Assembly: GCA_030407005.1 (NCBI GenBank) | Contig: JAUDYN010000002.1 | Span: forward strand, 2,604,001-2,668,000 | Origin: Desarmillaria ectypa | Taxonomy: Eukaryota; Basidiomycota; Agaricomycetes; Agaricales; Physalacriaceae | Reading direction: 5' to 3' | DNA: 64,000 nt | Part shown: positions 24,798-37,301 of the stretch, piece by piece | Position numbering within the stretch: position 1 is the first letter of the stretch | Layout: each line of letters starts with the position of its first letter | Position numbers and translations under genes: made by a program | Notes under the pieces: generated by a model | What the model was told of the DNA's origin: nothing | Database searches by the model: none | The model's input: the letters and a program-made list of their open reading frames with translations, nothing else

Positions 24798-27700
24798 TCA
24801 TGATCGGTCCCTAACGAATCCCAAAGTTCCCAGAGACGAAGCAATCAACTCCAGAACTCTTTCGCTCTCCTTCTGTTGTACTTCCAGAAGCTTCATCATA
24901 TCCGATTGAAGCTCAGAATTTTCAATCAGTACATCCCCATAAATACGAAGGAAAACATTTTGGAGAGTTTGGACGGCTTCGAAATCCTTATGCGAAAGTA
25001 GTCGTTGCCTCAAGGAGTGAGTGAATAGCTGAAGACTGTTAAGGGAGATGAGTGAGCGAATTTCCAAGTCCAAGGCAGCCGGTGATAGGGATTTTATTAG
25101 GTTGAAAAATGTTTCGTCTATTGGAAAAGGTCAGATAGCGCTGTGAATGGACGTAGTAACCTACAATCCCCTTCACGAGATTCGGAGTTCAACTGTCTGT
25201 GGAACTGGCTCTGTGAATGGCCTGCAGCATTCTCCAATCTTCGCGTTGACTTTTTCGAAGCATTCTCCTGTTCGGAGGCCTCGACAGCAAACCGCGTCTC
25301 GACACCAGGAAGGGTGGGCAAAAAGAAGGGCGCCTTTTCTGGGGCTTTTGGGGGCTCTTTTGGTTTATTACGATGCTAAGGAGAGGGTCAAAAGGAAGTC
25401 GTGCCCAAATTAGAAAGGCGCACTTGTATCACTTCTAGGTTGAGCAGCGTTTGCCATCGAGAGCGGGGAAGTAGCGTCAGCGTTATGAGCTCCCCATCTA
25501 GTTGAGGAGGAGTCATGAAAATATCGGTAGCTTCTTGTTGTGCAGACAACGGTGGTAGAGAGTCAAGTGCTAAGAGTAAGGAGCGTTAAAACGATCTGAG
25601 TAATAATTATATTCGCTCACCTTCATCCTCCGCAGTTCCTTGCATTGAAGGAAGTGCAGTGTCCGCCAGATCGTTGTCGTTGACACTCTGGAAGGAGACA
25701 GTGTCATACTGCGCACGGTTTGCCCTGTCAATGGTCGGTCAGATTGATCAAGCTGCTTAAATATTTCGAGAGGCTCACCAGAGATAAATGCCGACGCTAT
25801 CGACATGTGACGTTGCGAGGAAGTCATTTGTCGGTGAAAACGAAACGCTCGTGGCCACACTGGGTGTCCTGAAGGCGTCGATCAGTCGACCAGTCGGGAC
25901 ATCATAAGTTCGGATGACAGAATCTAAGGAACTGGCAATTAGCCATCTTGAATCTGGGGAAAATGTCTTAAAAGGTTCGTGAGCACTAATTCCAGAGACG
26001 GGTCAATTAGTTCTCATACAATATCGAGTATTCGTCCCCTAAATCCTCCCAATTCTCGGACAACTTTCTTGGTTTCGATATCGAGGATGCGGACTATCAT
26101 ATCATCACATATTACTGCCAGTAGTCCGTTGTCCCGATGCAACATCATGGATACAATGGATGAAGAAACAATTGTGGTACGCTCCAGCTGGGCAGTGTGG
26201 AAATCAAAGAACTAAATTACGATGACGTTAGTCCTACAATTGTCAAGGCAAGAAATACGCACATTGACGGTTCCATCCAACGTGCTCACGATAACGATCC
26301 TGTTCAGTGCGTCCGTGGCGATCCCAGTAATGGTACGTTCATCCCCCTTCTTGCCGGTGGTTCCTAGTCTACTCGTAGCCTCCGCAGGACATGGTCCAAC
26401 ATCGAAGGACTTGCGTCGCATACCCGATTGAAGGTTCCACATGTAAACAGCACCTATTGAAGAGCCTGCCAAACCGAAGTTTCCGCATGCGGTGACACAA
26501 ACAGCCTATACAACGGCATAGGTAAAACCAAATCTAAGTGTGAGGTAAAGCATCGACAAACCTTGACTGAGCCGATAGCTTTCCCCTTGCCCTTACCCTT
26601 GACAGGCTCCGTGAAGCTGAAAGTATATTTACCCACTTTCTTGTTTTGCATCGTCCAAGACCGTGCTACAGACTCATCCGTATGTGCAGTGAGAATATCA
26701 TCCCAATCTTTCGCTCGAGCTGACGAATAGGACAAAGAGGTGATAGCCGGGAACTTCAGAGATGCCAGCGGTATTGACAGAGCAGTAGCCTTCTTAGCAA
26801 GGGATCCTGGAGAACTCAACTGATTAATTCAATTGGCCAAATAAGAGAAGAGTTGATGGACCTTGCGAAAGTTCAAATGACCGCGAATCACGCACTACCG
26901 ATGTACATCTTAGACTGCGATCCCTTGAAGCTGTCAGAAGCTGTTTTCCGTCATCACTATAATATCGGATGAGATGGGGAGGAGCATGGTGGCCGGAGCG
27001 GAACTTTAGCAGACGCGGCGCTGCAGTGGGAGAATCGAATAGCCATTGCTAGATGGAATGATATCAGTAACTACACCTCATACCGTAAGAGTCAAGTACC
27101 TTGACACTATTGTCTTCGCCAGAGCTGACTAGGACAGGCTGACCAGGAATCCATTCTAGAGCGCTTATAGCGCCATCATGTGCACCGCGCACCATATGCA
27201 ATAAACGACCGCCAGAATTAAGATTCCATAGAGCAATATGGCCCGCGGATGAAGCAGAGGCGAGAATAGGTTCCCCATCTGGAATACCGAGGTTTGGTCT
27301 TCAGCTTAGAGAGAGAATAGATGACGTGCTCACCGCTTCTAAAACTCAGGGCTCTTATGCCACCACCGTCCATGAACATACGCATCAGACGTTCATCTGT
27401 ACGGACATCATAGACAGAAATCTCTCCGGAAGTGAAGCCAATTCCAACGACATCAATCGCTGGGGACTGTACCAATGCGGTTATAGATGTACCATGCAAG
27501 GTGGACGGTGAAGGTGCCAAACCCATCGACAAAAGATTTTCTGATGAAAAGCTATGTATGCAGGTTCTAAGAAACCGAGGTGAGGTGAGGTTCGGAGAAT
27601 TCTAGCATATACCCCCTTAAACTTACTGCGAGCGAATATTCCATAACTGCATACTTCCTTGACTGCTAGATACCAGCACTTTGTTGAGATACGTAGCCGG

Positions 27701-28390
27701 ATGTAGTATGGATGTCGCAGTGAAGTCTGCATCGAACTGGACCGTGGCTTGTAGAGCTGATGAAGAGTACTTAGCAAACCATGTATATCAGAAAACTGAG
27801 TAATTACCTCCATCCGCGGTATCCCACACAAACATTCGTTCTCCTCTATCGTCCAGTGCCAGAATGAGAGTTCCAAAAATTATAATGTACGACAAGGAAG
27901 ACTCCAGCGGACTTGATATTCGAAGGACCTGAAAAGCAATGAATTTGAGGTAACGCTTCCTTTTGCGCGACTAACCTCTTTTCCGCGGATGTACTTGAAG
28001 ATGCAAGGGCCAGCAGCAGCCCAGATAGCGTTACCATCCATCGCCAAGTAAGATATTGGATCAACCGTATCTGGGCCTGTAGAATGTCTATAAGCAGCTT
28101 TCCATGGATATACATAATTTGTTCGCACCGACAAAAAGTAAAGTCATCTTTCCACCTTCCCACAGAGCCCAGGATTTTCCGAGGCACGTTAGAATATGCA
28201 CCCGTGGTCCATCAGTAGCACCCTTGTACGACCGAGTCTGCAGAACAAAAGGAATATGATTGGTGACGAGACCGAGGGCCCGAAAGGGTACGAACAGACG
28301 AGGTTCGGCTCGTTGTCTTTGTACAGAGATCGAAGAGGCAGTTCTGCGAATTTTCTTGCGAGGTGGCTGGTTATCATAGGTGGCGGCCAT
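24798..28390 (-). CDS. UTP21: U3 snoRNA-associated WD-repeat protein UTP21 (WDR36)
   Basis: Component of the UTP-B module of the small-subunit processome, needed for 18S rRNA maturation in the nucleolus. Start MAATYDNQPPRKKIRRT at 28390 (an upstream in-frame ATG at 28435 is possible). Family-specific N-terminal text: LFVPFRALGLVTNHIPFVLQ, then THILTCLG-like HILTCLGKSWALWEGGKMTL. Two seven-bladed propellers follow over many short exons, with GGGIRALSFRS, LEWIPGQPVLVSSGEDNSVK-type blades near 27100-27170, and DDILTAHTDESVARSWTMQN. The C-terminal Utp21 domain is alpha-helical (FTHSLRQRLLSHKDFEAVQT, LIENSELQSDMMKLLEVQQK) and ends FVRDRS. No lesion noted, though not every splice junction was verified. 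Convergent with the GS-like gene and divergent from SRP receptor beta. Confidence 0.9.
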
Positions 28391-28508
28391 CGCGACTTTC
28401 AGGTGATGGCAAGTGGGCAAGACGCGATCCTCCAAAATTTCCTGACCCGATCGGGAGGACCTCTGTTAGGCTTCGCCAGGGTGAACAAATAATCCCTCTC
28501 CTCCCACC
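28391..28508. promoter_or_regulatory. short bidirectional promoter, UTP21/SRPRB
   Basis: Only 118 bp lie between the UTP21 start (28390, minus) and the SRP receptor beta start (28509, plus); if UTP21 starts at 28435 the gap is 73 bp. Both promoters must therefore overlap. No obvious TATA box is visible. Confidence 0.6.
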
Positions 28509-29447
28509 ATGGATATTCTTCAAATTCTAACAAGAATAGTCATTGTGCTCTCTGTATCTGTCGTCATTGGTGCGCAGAAACACTCCCGCTTGGCTCTTGT
28601 ACTCAGACGATTACCATCTAGTTGTTGTACTCTCTCACGTTCTAAAATCTCATGGAAATGTAGTGCTCCTTGTTGGCCCCTCTGACGCTGGTAAAACAGC
28701 GATATTTTCAAAGGCATGCTCTGCCTGAAAATATCTGAAATATATTGACGTTTCTTCCTGCAGATTTTGTATGACCAGTCGCTACCGTCACATACATCTT
28801 TACAGACCAACACCTCATCCGTCGACTGGCCTCCGTTCAAAAAGCCTGTAGTCATTGTCGATATACCCGGTCATCCAAAGATGCGGGACCAGTTCAAGGA
28901 ACATATTACAGAGGCAATTGTTATCGCCTTTGTCGTGGATGCAAGCACAGTGTCGCGTAACGCGGCGGCCGTTGCAGAGTGAGCACACTTGCTATGTATC
29001 ATCGTTGCAAATATCAAGCTTCCTTCTAGGCATCTTCACATCATAATGGACGCTATAGTCAACTTACCATCTACTCAGAAGACACCCAGTCTGGTGATTG
29101 TCGCGCACAAGACTGACCTACTCAAGAACGTGGCCGGGTCAGCCAATGCCTCCTCTGATGCCCTCGCCATCAACCGAGTGAAAACTGTACTTGAAAGGGA
29201 GCTGGAGAAGCGCCGGGATGTCCAGTCAGGTAGTTTAGGAGTCGAGAGCCTAGGCGAGGAGAAAACAGAGTTGGGCGGTCTTGAATGTGCCGGCACTGCT
29301 AAAACATTCAGGTTCTCCGACTGGGAAGGTACCAAGGTGCACTTTATTGCCACATCTGTGAAAGGGTCGACGAAAGACGTTGATGAGAAGAGTGACCCAC
29401 AAATTGGACTTAGTTCTCTCCGAGAGCTTCTGGTGACCATGCAGTGA
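28509..29447 (+). CDS. SRP102: signal recognition particle receptor beta subunit
   Basis: ER-membrane small GTPase that anchors SRP receptor alpha during co-translational targeting. Start MDILQILTRIVIVLSVSVVI is the single N-terminal membrane segment. After the first intron comes VVVLSHVLKSHGNVVLLVGP with G1 motif GPSDAGKT. The second intron (28714-28763, 50 nt) starts GCATGC, a GC donor, and joins AIFSK to ILYDQSLPSH. G3-like DIPGHPKMRDQF, G4-like AHKTDLL and the SRPRB-type insert follow, with FSDWEGTKVHFIATSVKG near the end. The C-terminus is LRELLVTMQ. Complete and intact. It ends 150 bp before the convergent GPI14 gene. Confidence 0.9.
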
Positions 29448-29597
29448 TAAATTTGTATCTTACAGTCGATGTATATTTTATTAGCCTCGCAAAGGGTCTC
29501 GACGAAGGGTCAGCTGGAATTGGTTGCACATAGCAATTGGGGGTGCACGAACGGGAGAAATCGGTGGCTTAGCACCTCGTCAACGTAAGCGAATGAA

Positions 29598-31006
29598 CTA
29601 CTTTTTCTCCATGACGCCTGGGGACGAGAGTCTCTTGTATCCATTCATAATCTCAGCAAGAACCCAGCAGTTCCCCACAACATACACCAATCCCCGCAGC
29701 CACAGCCCCCAAAACACATTTTGTCCCAGAAACTCTAGCTTGTACGCTTCGCTGAGCCATAGAGCTTGAACGCCGACCCAGACGGCAAAACAAGTGAAGG
29801 CCTTGCGTGTCGACATGTGGATCGAAGGAAGGAGGAGAGGAAGAAGGAGTAAGTACCAGAGGAAGTACTGAAACTACACGGTCAGCCCATGAGGTAATAA
29901 ACAAGGGGGGATATACGTGCCTGTGATGTGCAGACTTTGTTGAAAATAACGAACACAGCTGTTTGAACAAACCATGCAAATACCAAGTCATTCTTTCTGC
30001 GGCCAAACACGAGGCCAGATCCAAGGACAAGTGACATTTGAGGAAGAAAACTTGTCAAAGGGGAGCGAATAACTCGAGAGAACAATGGTTGGGAGTCTTT
30101 AGGATCCCCAACAGGATACGTCAAGTATGTCAGGTAGAAATAAGGGGAGAAATTGTGTCGGTGGTCAAGACGGTGTAGGTGATACAGGTATGATTCATGG
30201 AGGAAAGGGAACCCCCAACTAGACAACGCTCAGCATCACTCCAAAATAAACACGCGACTTACTCACACAAGATAACACCCCGCACCCAAGATTCCGAATG
30301 TCGAGACACTCAGCAAGCCAAAAGAAATCCCACGCCAATTCATAATCGAGTTTCCCTTCGCAAGGACGGCCAAGCAAGCTACACCGTATATCCCTGGATA
30401 GATCTTCCAGTGGGTGCTGACGCCTAGCATAACTGCAGCTGTTTTCCAGCGATCCGTAAGGGCAGCATACAGTGTGAGGAGCACTAGGAGGGATAGGACA
30501 GACTCGGAGGACCCTCTAGTCGATATTGAAAAGACCATTGGGTTAAGCATGTGCAGAGCGCTGTAACGTGTCGCCCCGGTGAGCCGATATATCAGCAACC
30601 CATTAACGATGTCGCACATGGCGAAAAGATATTTCCCAAAGGAAGGATGGATCCATTCGTTAGGCGCCAGTAGAAGGGCAAGCAGTGGGGTGTACCGGTA
30701 TGTCTCCCGGGTATACGGGCTACAATGACACGTTCAGCATCGTCAGTGACACGACAGCAAAGCAACGACATACTCTCCAAGCCGGATCCAGCTTTTCAAA
30801 GGACCTTGAGCGATATTCCCCTCTCCTGGATGCAGAAGAAACGACGCGGCGTCACTAAAAACGCGGTAATCGATATCGGTATACTTGACGAGGGAACGAG
30901 CATCATGCCACTCGCTGTAGATGATAAGAACGACGCGTATTGCGATGGAGAGAATCAGAATATTGCGAAAAAAAGAAAAAAATGGAATTATATGAATAAT
31001 AGCCAT
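29598..31006 (-). CDS. GPI14: GPI mannosyltransferase I catalytic subunit (PIG-M)
   Basis: Adds the first alpha-1,4-mannose to the GPI anchor precursor from dolichol-phosphate-mannose in the ER lumen; works with a Pbn1/PIG-X partner. A multi-pass GT-C glycosyltransferase. Start near MAIIHIIPFFSFFRNILILS; the luminal catalytic Asp motif is KYTDIDYRVFSDAA. Further landmarks: TRYTPLLALLLAPNEW, FAMCDIVNGLLIYRLTG, family-signature HWKIYPGIYGV, HRLDHRHNFSPYFYLTYL, VIRSPLTSFLPQM, and a hydrophobic C-terminal half with FGRRKNDLVFAWF. The end GYKRLSSPGVMEKK is a short basic tail. Six or so exons with short GT-AG introns. Intact. Upstream, the SAR1 stop codon is only 119 bp away on the same strand. Confidence 0.9.
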
Positions 31007-31125
31007 GACAGGAACGGCAACATGGGCGTAACCAGTAGAGCTATCTCGGGTAATTTACGTGCAAGAAGGTTCCGGTAAACAAAGGTACAAAAAATCTATC
31101 CGCGTAGCAAATGTTTTCCCCCCTC

Positions 31126-32072
<947 letters not shown>

Positions 32073-32460
32073 TGGTCAGTAACTGTGAGAGGTCCCAACA
32101 AAAAAAGTAGAAATACGTATGGTGGTCGAGACGTGGAAGTGCGCTGGAGGTATGCAATCAATGCGACCCTGGTCACGTGAAATCGTCATGCTCAACGTAC
32201 CAGCAGGCGCCGCGTATTCAGCGTCCCATCTTCCGTGATATTTCATATAATGTCATTAATAATTGAAAAGAAAAAACTGGTACTCATGATAACAGGAAAC
32301 AACGGGCCGCCCGCCTCCAACCCAACTATATACTAACTTTAAGAACATACACGAATATGATTACACGGATAAAAATATACCCAGCACCTGGTACATGGGA
32401 TACGCACCATAGATAAGTAGTCGTAAATACAGAGATAATTAAAACCGAGGATAACATGCC

Positions 32461-35400
32461 TTAACGCACCACCTCACACCCGTCCGCAGATTTCCAAGCC
32501 ACGAACACACCCATAGACCGACTAATCCTTCTCACGTTCATCGTGGACTGGCTACACGAGGGTGCCAGCGATTCAGATCCTTGTGACACCGAATGATGCA
32601 TCCCATTGGTATCTTTCTGTCCTCGAGACACAAATAGCTGTGAGTCCCGCTCTGAATCCCCGGTCACTCGAACGTTTGAAAGCCTCTGCGCCTCCTCCCA
32701 CTGGCGCCTTCTCTCCCACGCAGAGTCGAAATTCTTGCGTTCTGCGTTAAGAGCCCCAGGTATGCACGTCCAGTGGAACCGCCGCTCAATTTGAGCACCA
32801 AGATCCATGTGGTCTTGCATATCCCTGAAACAACAATGTTAGTGAGAAACGGGCTTTCATGGTAAATTAACTCACATATCAAAACGGACCAACAGCGCTT
32901 CAAATTCCTCTCGTGTCATGTCTTCGATCATGGCTTTGGGATCATTCGGATCCTGTTTGACTGTCGCTTCTCTTAAATGCCGTATAGCATCAACAGACCT
33001 AGACCTTTTCTTTGAAGTAGCATCTGAATCTTGTCTTTTCCGACATGCTTCGCGTTGATATTCCAACACCCACTCCCACATCGCTTCGGAACATCCCAGA
33101 ATCTCAGCCGTTCGTAAGGCGAGGTGGAGATTCAGCGTGCGCAAGTCAATGTGCAGCTTGGTGTTCGGCAAACGATTTGGCGGGGTTTTTTTCGGAGGTA
33201 CAGAGGATGTGTCTGATGACGGAACTTTATTAGTCGGTTTTGACTTTGCCAAACGAGGTGTAAGTCCAACTGTTTTAGAGTCGTCAATAGAAACATATTT
33301 CGAAGTCTTATGGAGTAAGCTTTGAACAGAAATCCATCGCTCTTCACCGAAGGCACTATAGGTGCCGCCTAGAGCAGAGACGAATCGACCTCGCCTTTGG
33401 TCCGTTGGCGGGGGCGGCGGTCGTGCAGGGAAGGGATTGATTGCATTACGGGCTTCTTCATCTGGGTCACAGTCATGTTCATGTTCCGAATGGGAATCGC
33501 GTTCGTCATGCTGAGCCTGCTTCGATGCCAATGAAGGAAAAGCGAATATAATCGGAGGATGTGTGCGGACATCTGTTTAACCATTAATGGGTAAGTATCG
33601 AGTGGAAAGACAGGAACAATATATACCTCTGAAATACATTCCAAGCAGGTTTGGCAATAACGAGAGTGGGGAGAGATTGATGAATCTTGATGCCTGCATT
33701 CCGTTGTATATGGTTTGTAGCAACAAGTGATCTCTAGGGTTCACAGGAGCTCTAGGCTCTGGCATCGTTAGGAATGATGAAACGTTCCCTTTCGACGCCA
33801 TACTTCGGTTGGACTGCTGAGTAGTTGAAAAGAAAGGCAGGTGATGATGGAGGTGAGCCACCGATGATCGTAGCGCCTGAGTTGTGTTAGGACCTGGGCT
33901 AGTTTCTGTTGAACTTAAAGATACGGAGGACTCCGTTTGCATGCTCTGCGGAATATATTTGAATGTACTCGAGTCCAATAGGTTCTCCAGGGATCGATTC
34001 TGACGCTGCTTAAAGCGTATTGAAGAAGTTTTATTCGACGCCGAGATGGACTTGCGACTTCCATGAGAATTATTGTGGTTGATTGTATTGGAGAGTTTAT
34101 CACGTTTCTCCCCATCAATGGCCGTGCCAGATATAGGCACAAGAGGAAGAGGGAAGGACGCACTTGGCGGCGTCATAGGTGAATTGGGATCTGTACCACA
34201 TGTACTGGTCGTCGCCAATAGACTAGGACAAGCGGTCGAAGGTGAGGCTGGGTCTTCTGGCTTTGTGCCACCTGACGGCATTAGATCTGCCGCATCACTT
34301 ATATAACGATCTGTGCTTGGACTTCGAGCAGGCAGTGAGGTTCTAGACAACCTGCGCAAATATGGTCGGTGGGGTTGGTCTTCAGACAGCTGCGGTTCTG
34401 AACCAGGGTCGCAATTATCGTCGGCGTCGCCTGGGCTATGTCCGGGGAAGAAAAGGTCTTCCTCTATCATCTAGTAGTGGATGTCAGATGCCTGCGTCGA
34501 ATGGGATAATTTTTTCTACTTCAAAAGCGCCGCCTGGCTTCATTACGCGGACGATTTCTTCGAAAAGTTTGTCCCACTGGCAGGAAAATTAGAGGACATC
34601 GAAGTAAGGCTACGATTGAGACTGACCTTATCCTCTGGAACACCCAAGGCGATTCGCTTGATGTGACTACAAGCTTAAGCATTAATGCTATCCCGATAGA
34701 GCTAGAAAATGTAGACTAACACATAATCGAACTCATCATTAGGGAAGGGCAGAGATTCCAGACTAAGCCATTTATCGTATCAATATATGCAATTAAAAAA
34801 CTGACAGGCGGCACATACAAGTTGGCCTGAGTCCATGCAATGCGCTGTGCAAGATTGCTGGGGCCTATCCTCTGAAGATCGGGATGAAGTGGGACGCAAT
34901 CCAATCCTAGGCGTCAGCGTCAGTCTGGAGTAGCCTTTAATGGAGAGAATTATTCATACCAACAAAATGGCAATCTTTCCAAAATCGGGCGCAATTAAGT
35001 ATCCATGCGCCGGTGCCTAACGCCAGGTTCAGTTGGCCACTCGGCAGTGAGGATTGAATAGACCTACCGCACCCGATATCCAGGGCCTTGGATGGAGGTT
35101 TCTCGAAGACATGCCAGGTGTTGCTCTCACATATCTGATGGCAAACGGAGGTTTCCCATATATCTCTGGAAGGGTTATCAGCGTGATAAAGTAAGGGAGA
35201 AATGTCAACTCACAGATCTAATACATCCTTTTCATAGCATCGTGGATAGGGAACTTGATCTCTACTAAACGGATGGTGTCTTCTCCCACCGATTGAACCG
35301 ACAGCATCTGCACCCCACGATTGTGTGAGACCTCCTTTTACAACAAAATGCGCATCTCGTGCACTGATGGTGCGCTTAAGTTCCTCAAGTGTCATCCGAT

Positions 35401-36271
35401 CAGTAGCAGAGAATTTATTCTTCCTATCTGAAAGACGAGATTTGCTGGGAGTAGCCCCTGAGGGAAGATTGTGAAAGGGAAAGCTTGCATGATGGACAGC
35501 AGGGGCAGACTTTGTAGAGACTGGAGGATAGGGAAGGGAATTCAGGGTGGCTGAGCGCGCCACTGCATCTGATGAAGGTGAATTGTGGGACCTGGGCTCC
35601 AAAGTGGTATTGCCCATGTCGTCCAAAGGCTTGGCGGCCCTGCTCCCAATAGATCTATGCCTTCGAACAAACCCGCCAGTGAAGGCGCGTCCGGACGAAC
35701 TTGAAGGTCTTGACTGCAACGGCAAAAGAATTAGAAAACTCATGCTAAAAACACTACTATGTATAATGAAAGAAATGTGCATATGACGCTGTATATGCGG
35801 CGATTGTGGGGCGAAGATTCGAATATTCTAGTAATGACTCACAGAGTTACCGCCCGGGCTCCTGGCAGCACTGGGGATTGACGCTGGGGTTGTCGAGGGC
35901 GCTCGCGGCCTAGACGGGGCATCGTCGTCCGGGGCTGGATAGAGCTCCCACGGCGTCACGTCCTCTGTCGTGCCAGTAGTGGTTCGGGCCCTGCCTGCGC
36001 TCACTGTCCTGGACCGTGTACTGACGACTTGAGTACTGGGGCGGGCAGCATGGCGGGGCGGCCACGGGAGCTGAAAAGGGAAAGCCGGCGACGGTGTGGA
36101 AGACAGATTTGCAGCGAGCGGACAGAATGACGGAGGAGAAGAAGGCAGGGACGACGGTGGGACCCTGCTCGATCTTGGACCAAATAACAGGTCTACATAC
36201 GCCCAGCCACTTTGCCGCGTTCCATTTGTATGTCCGGCCTCTCTTCGTCCATGAACCAAGTCTCGGATCAC
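32461..36271 (-). CDS. large UMTA/LaeA-like methyltransferase-domain protein
   Basis: Methyltransferase of the kind expanded in Agaricomycetes, with a SAM-binding core between long disordered arms. The N-terminal arm is Ser/Pro/Arg-rich (36271 to about 35210; STRSRTVSAGRARTTTG, WELYPAP). The core (about 35210 to 34480) shows IWETSVCHQICESNTWHVFE, a motif-I region ALDIGCG, CHFVGLD, LPFPNDEFDYVHIKRI, and the post-motif GGAFEVEKIIPF. The C-terminal arm (34470 to 32461) contains DHLLLQTIYNGMQASRFINL, KLHIDLRTLNLHLALRTAEI, EAMWEWVLEYQ and MTREEFEALLVRFDMDMQDH, and ends GCEVVR. The start is uncertain: the frame is open to an ATG at 36271, but a shorter first exon is possible. Function unknown; LaeA-like regulation of metabolism is only an analogy. 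Confidence 0.78.
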
Positions 36272-36519
36272 TTTTTTTTTTGTCTATCCCATGTCTAAGG
36301 CCCCATTCAGAAATTCGATATTTCGGTCTTGGAACACGTTTTCTTGCTTTTCCTCGAATTTCTGTTCGTGGTATATATCGTGGGGAGAAAATAGCCACAT
36401 CGAGGAGGTGTTGAAGATACGGAAAACAGGCCCGACGCCATCGCTCCGGTATCCTTCGGTACCGAAACATTGGATGGAAGCATGTCGGCAATTACTAGTA
36501 TGGTACACATCGTATTCTA

Positions 36520-37084
36520 TCATGACAATTTGCTGTCTATCACCTCCTTGGTGAGACCTTCTGGCCCGTCTCTGACCTCGACGACCTTGCTGACGCCAGC
36601 CTGTAAGATATCGATGAGCATCAATAGCACCACAGATAGAAAGAAATGGCGTACGGTATTCTGAAAGTTAATCAAAGCACTGGCATGCAATGTCAGCAAT
36701 CCGATTTCACTCGATGTTGGCGCCCAGTTAACAAGGACAAGTGGAAACGATTTCCGTCCGTCAGAATGATTCAGCTCGTAGCTGAGCACAACATATCGAG
36801 GACTGTTTTCCGGGAGCTCTGCTGTCAATGAGCCAAAGCCTCGTATTCGATTGAGTACATACCCTCTGCCAGCTCCTCGATGCTGATATTATCAAATTGT
36901 TCTACTTCCTCCATCGCAAGCGTGGCCTTGTTGATCTTGATAACCAGCACAGCATGGCCTTCATTACGACGAGCAAATCTAAACTTTCGTAGGGTGTCCT
37001 TGATCGATTGGGGTATGTCGACTGTTTGAGACTACATTTACCATGGATAAACGTGAATATCAATAGCGCAGAAGTACGAACCAT
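36520..37084 (-). CDS. AIM7: glia maturation factor (ADF-homology protein)
   Basis: ADF/cofilin-fold protein that binds Arp2/3 and promotes debranching of actin filaments. Exon 1 is only seven bases (ATGGTTC, 37084-37078). Its GTACTT donor joins TC GAC ATA to give MVLDIPQSIKDTLRKFRFAR. Then come RNEGHAVLVIKINKATLAME, FDNISIEELAEELPENSPRY, VVLSYELNHSDGRKSFPLVL, NWAPTSSEIGLLTLHASALI and FQNTAGVSKVVEVRDGPEGL, ending EVIDSKLS. About 140 aa, the usual GMF length. The last intron starts GTACGC after FQNT. Divergent from the MFS transporter, 217 bp between starts. Confidence 0.9.
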
Positions 37085-37301
37085 TACTACTGTGATGGTG
37101 GAATGGAAGAAGTATTTTCTCGCGCAGATAAGATAAGCCTCAGCTCGCTGACAGTATGCCTTTGTCGATTGGTAATCGCCCCTGTTTAGATGCCGACACG
37201 ATTTCTTCGCGTGGGTATCCTACCTATCCTGCTCGCACACCTCTAACCTTCTGCTAATACGGCTAGCAGTAAGATATCGCCGCTCCATTTATCCCGCCGT
37301 A
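37085..37301. promoter_or_regulatory. divergent promoter region, GMF/MFS transporter
   Basis: 217 bp separate the two start codons on opposite strands, so the genes probably share regulatory sequence. Pyrimidine-rich runs are present but no clear TATA box. Confidence 0.45.
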
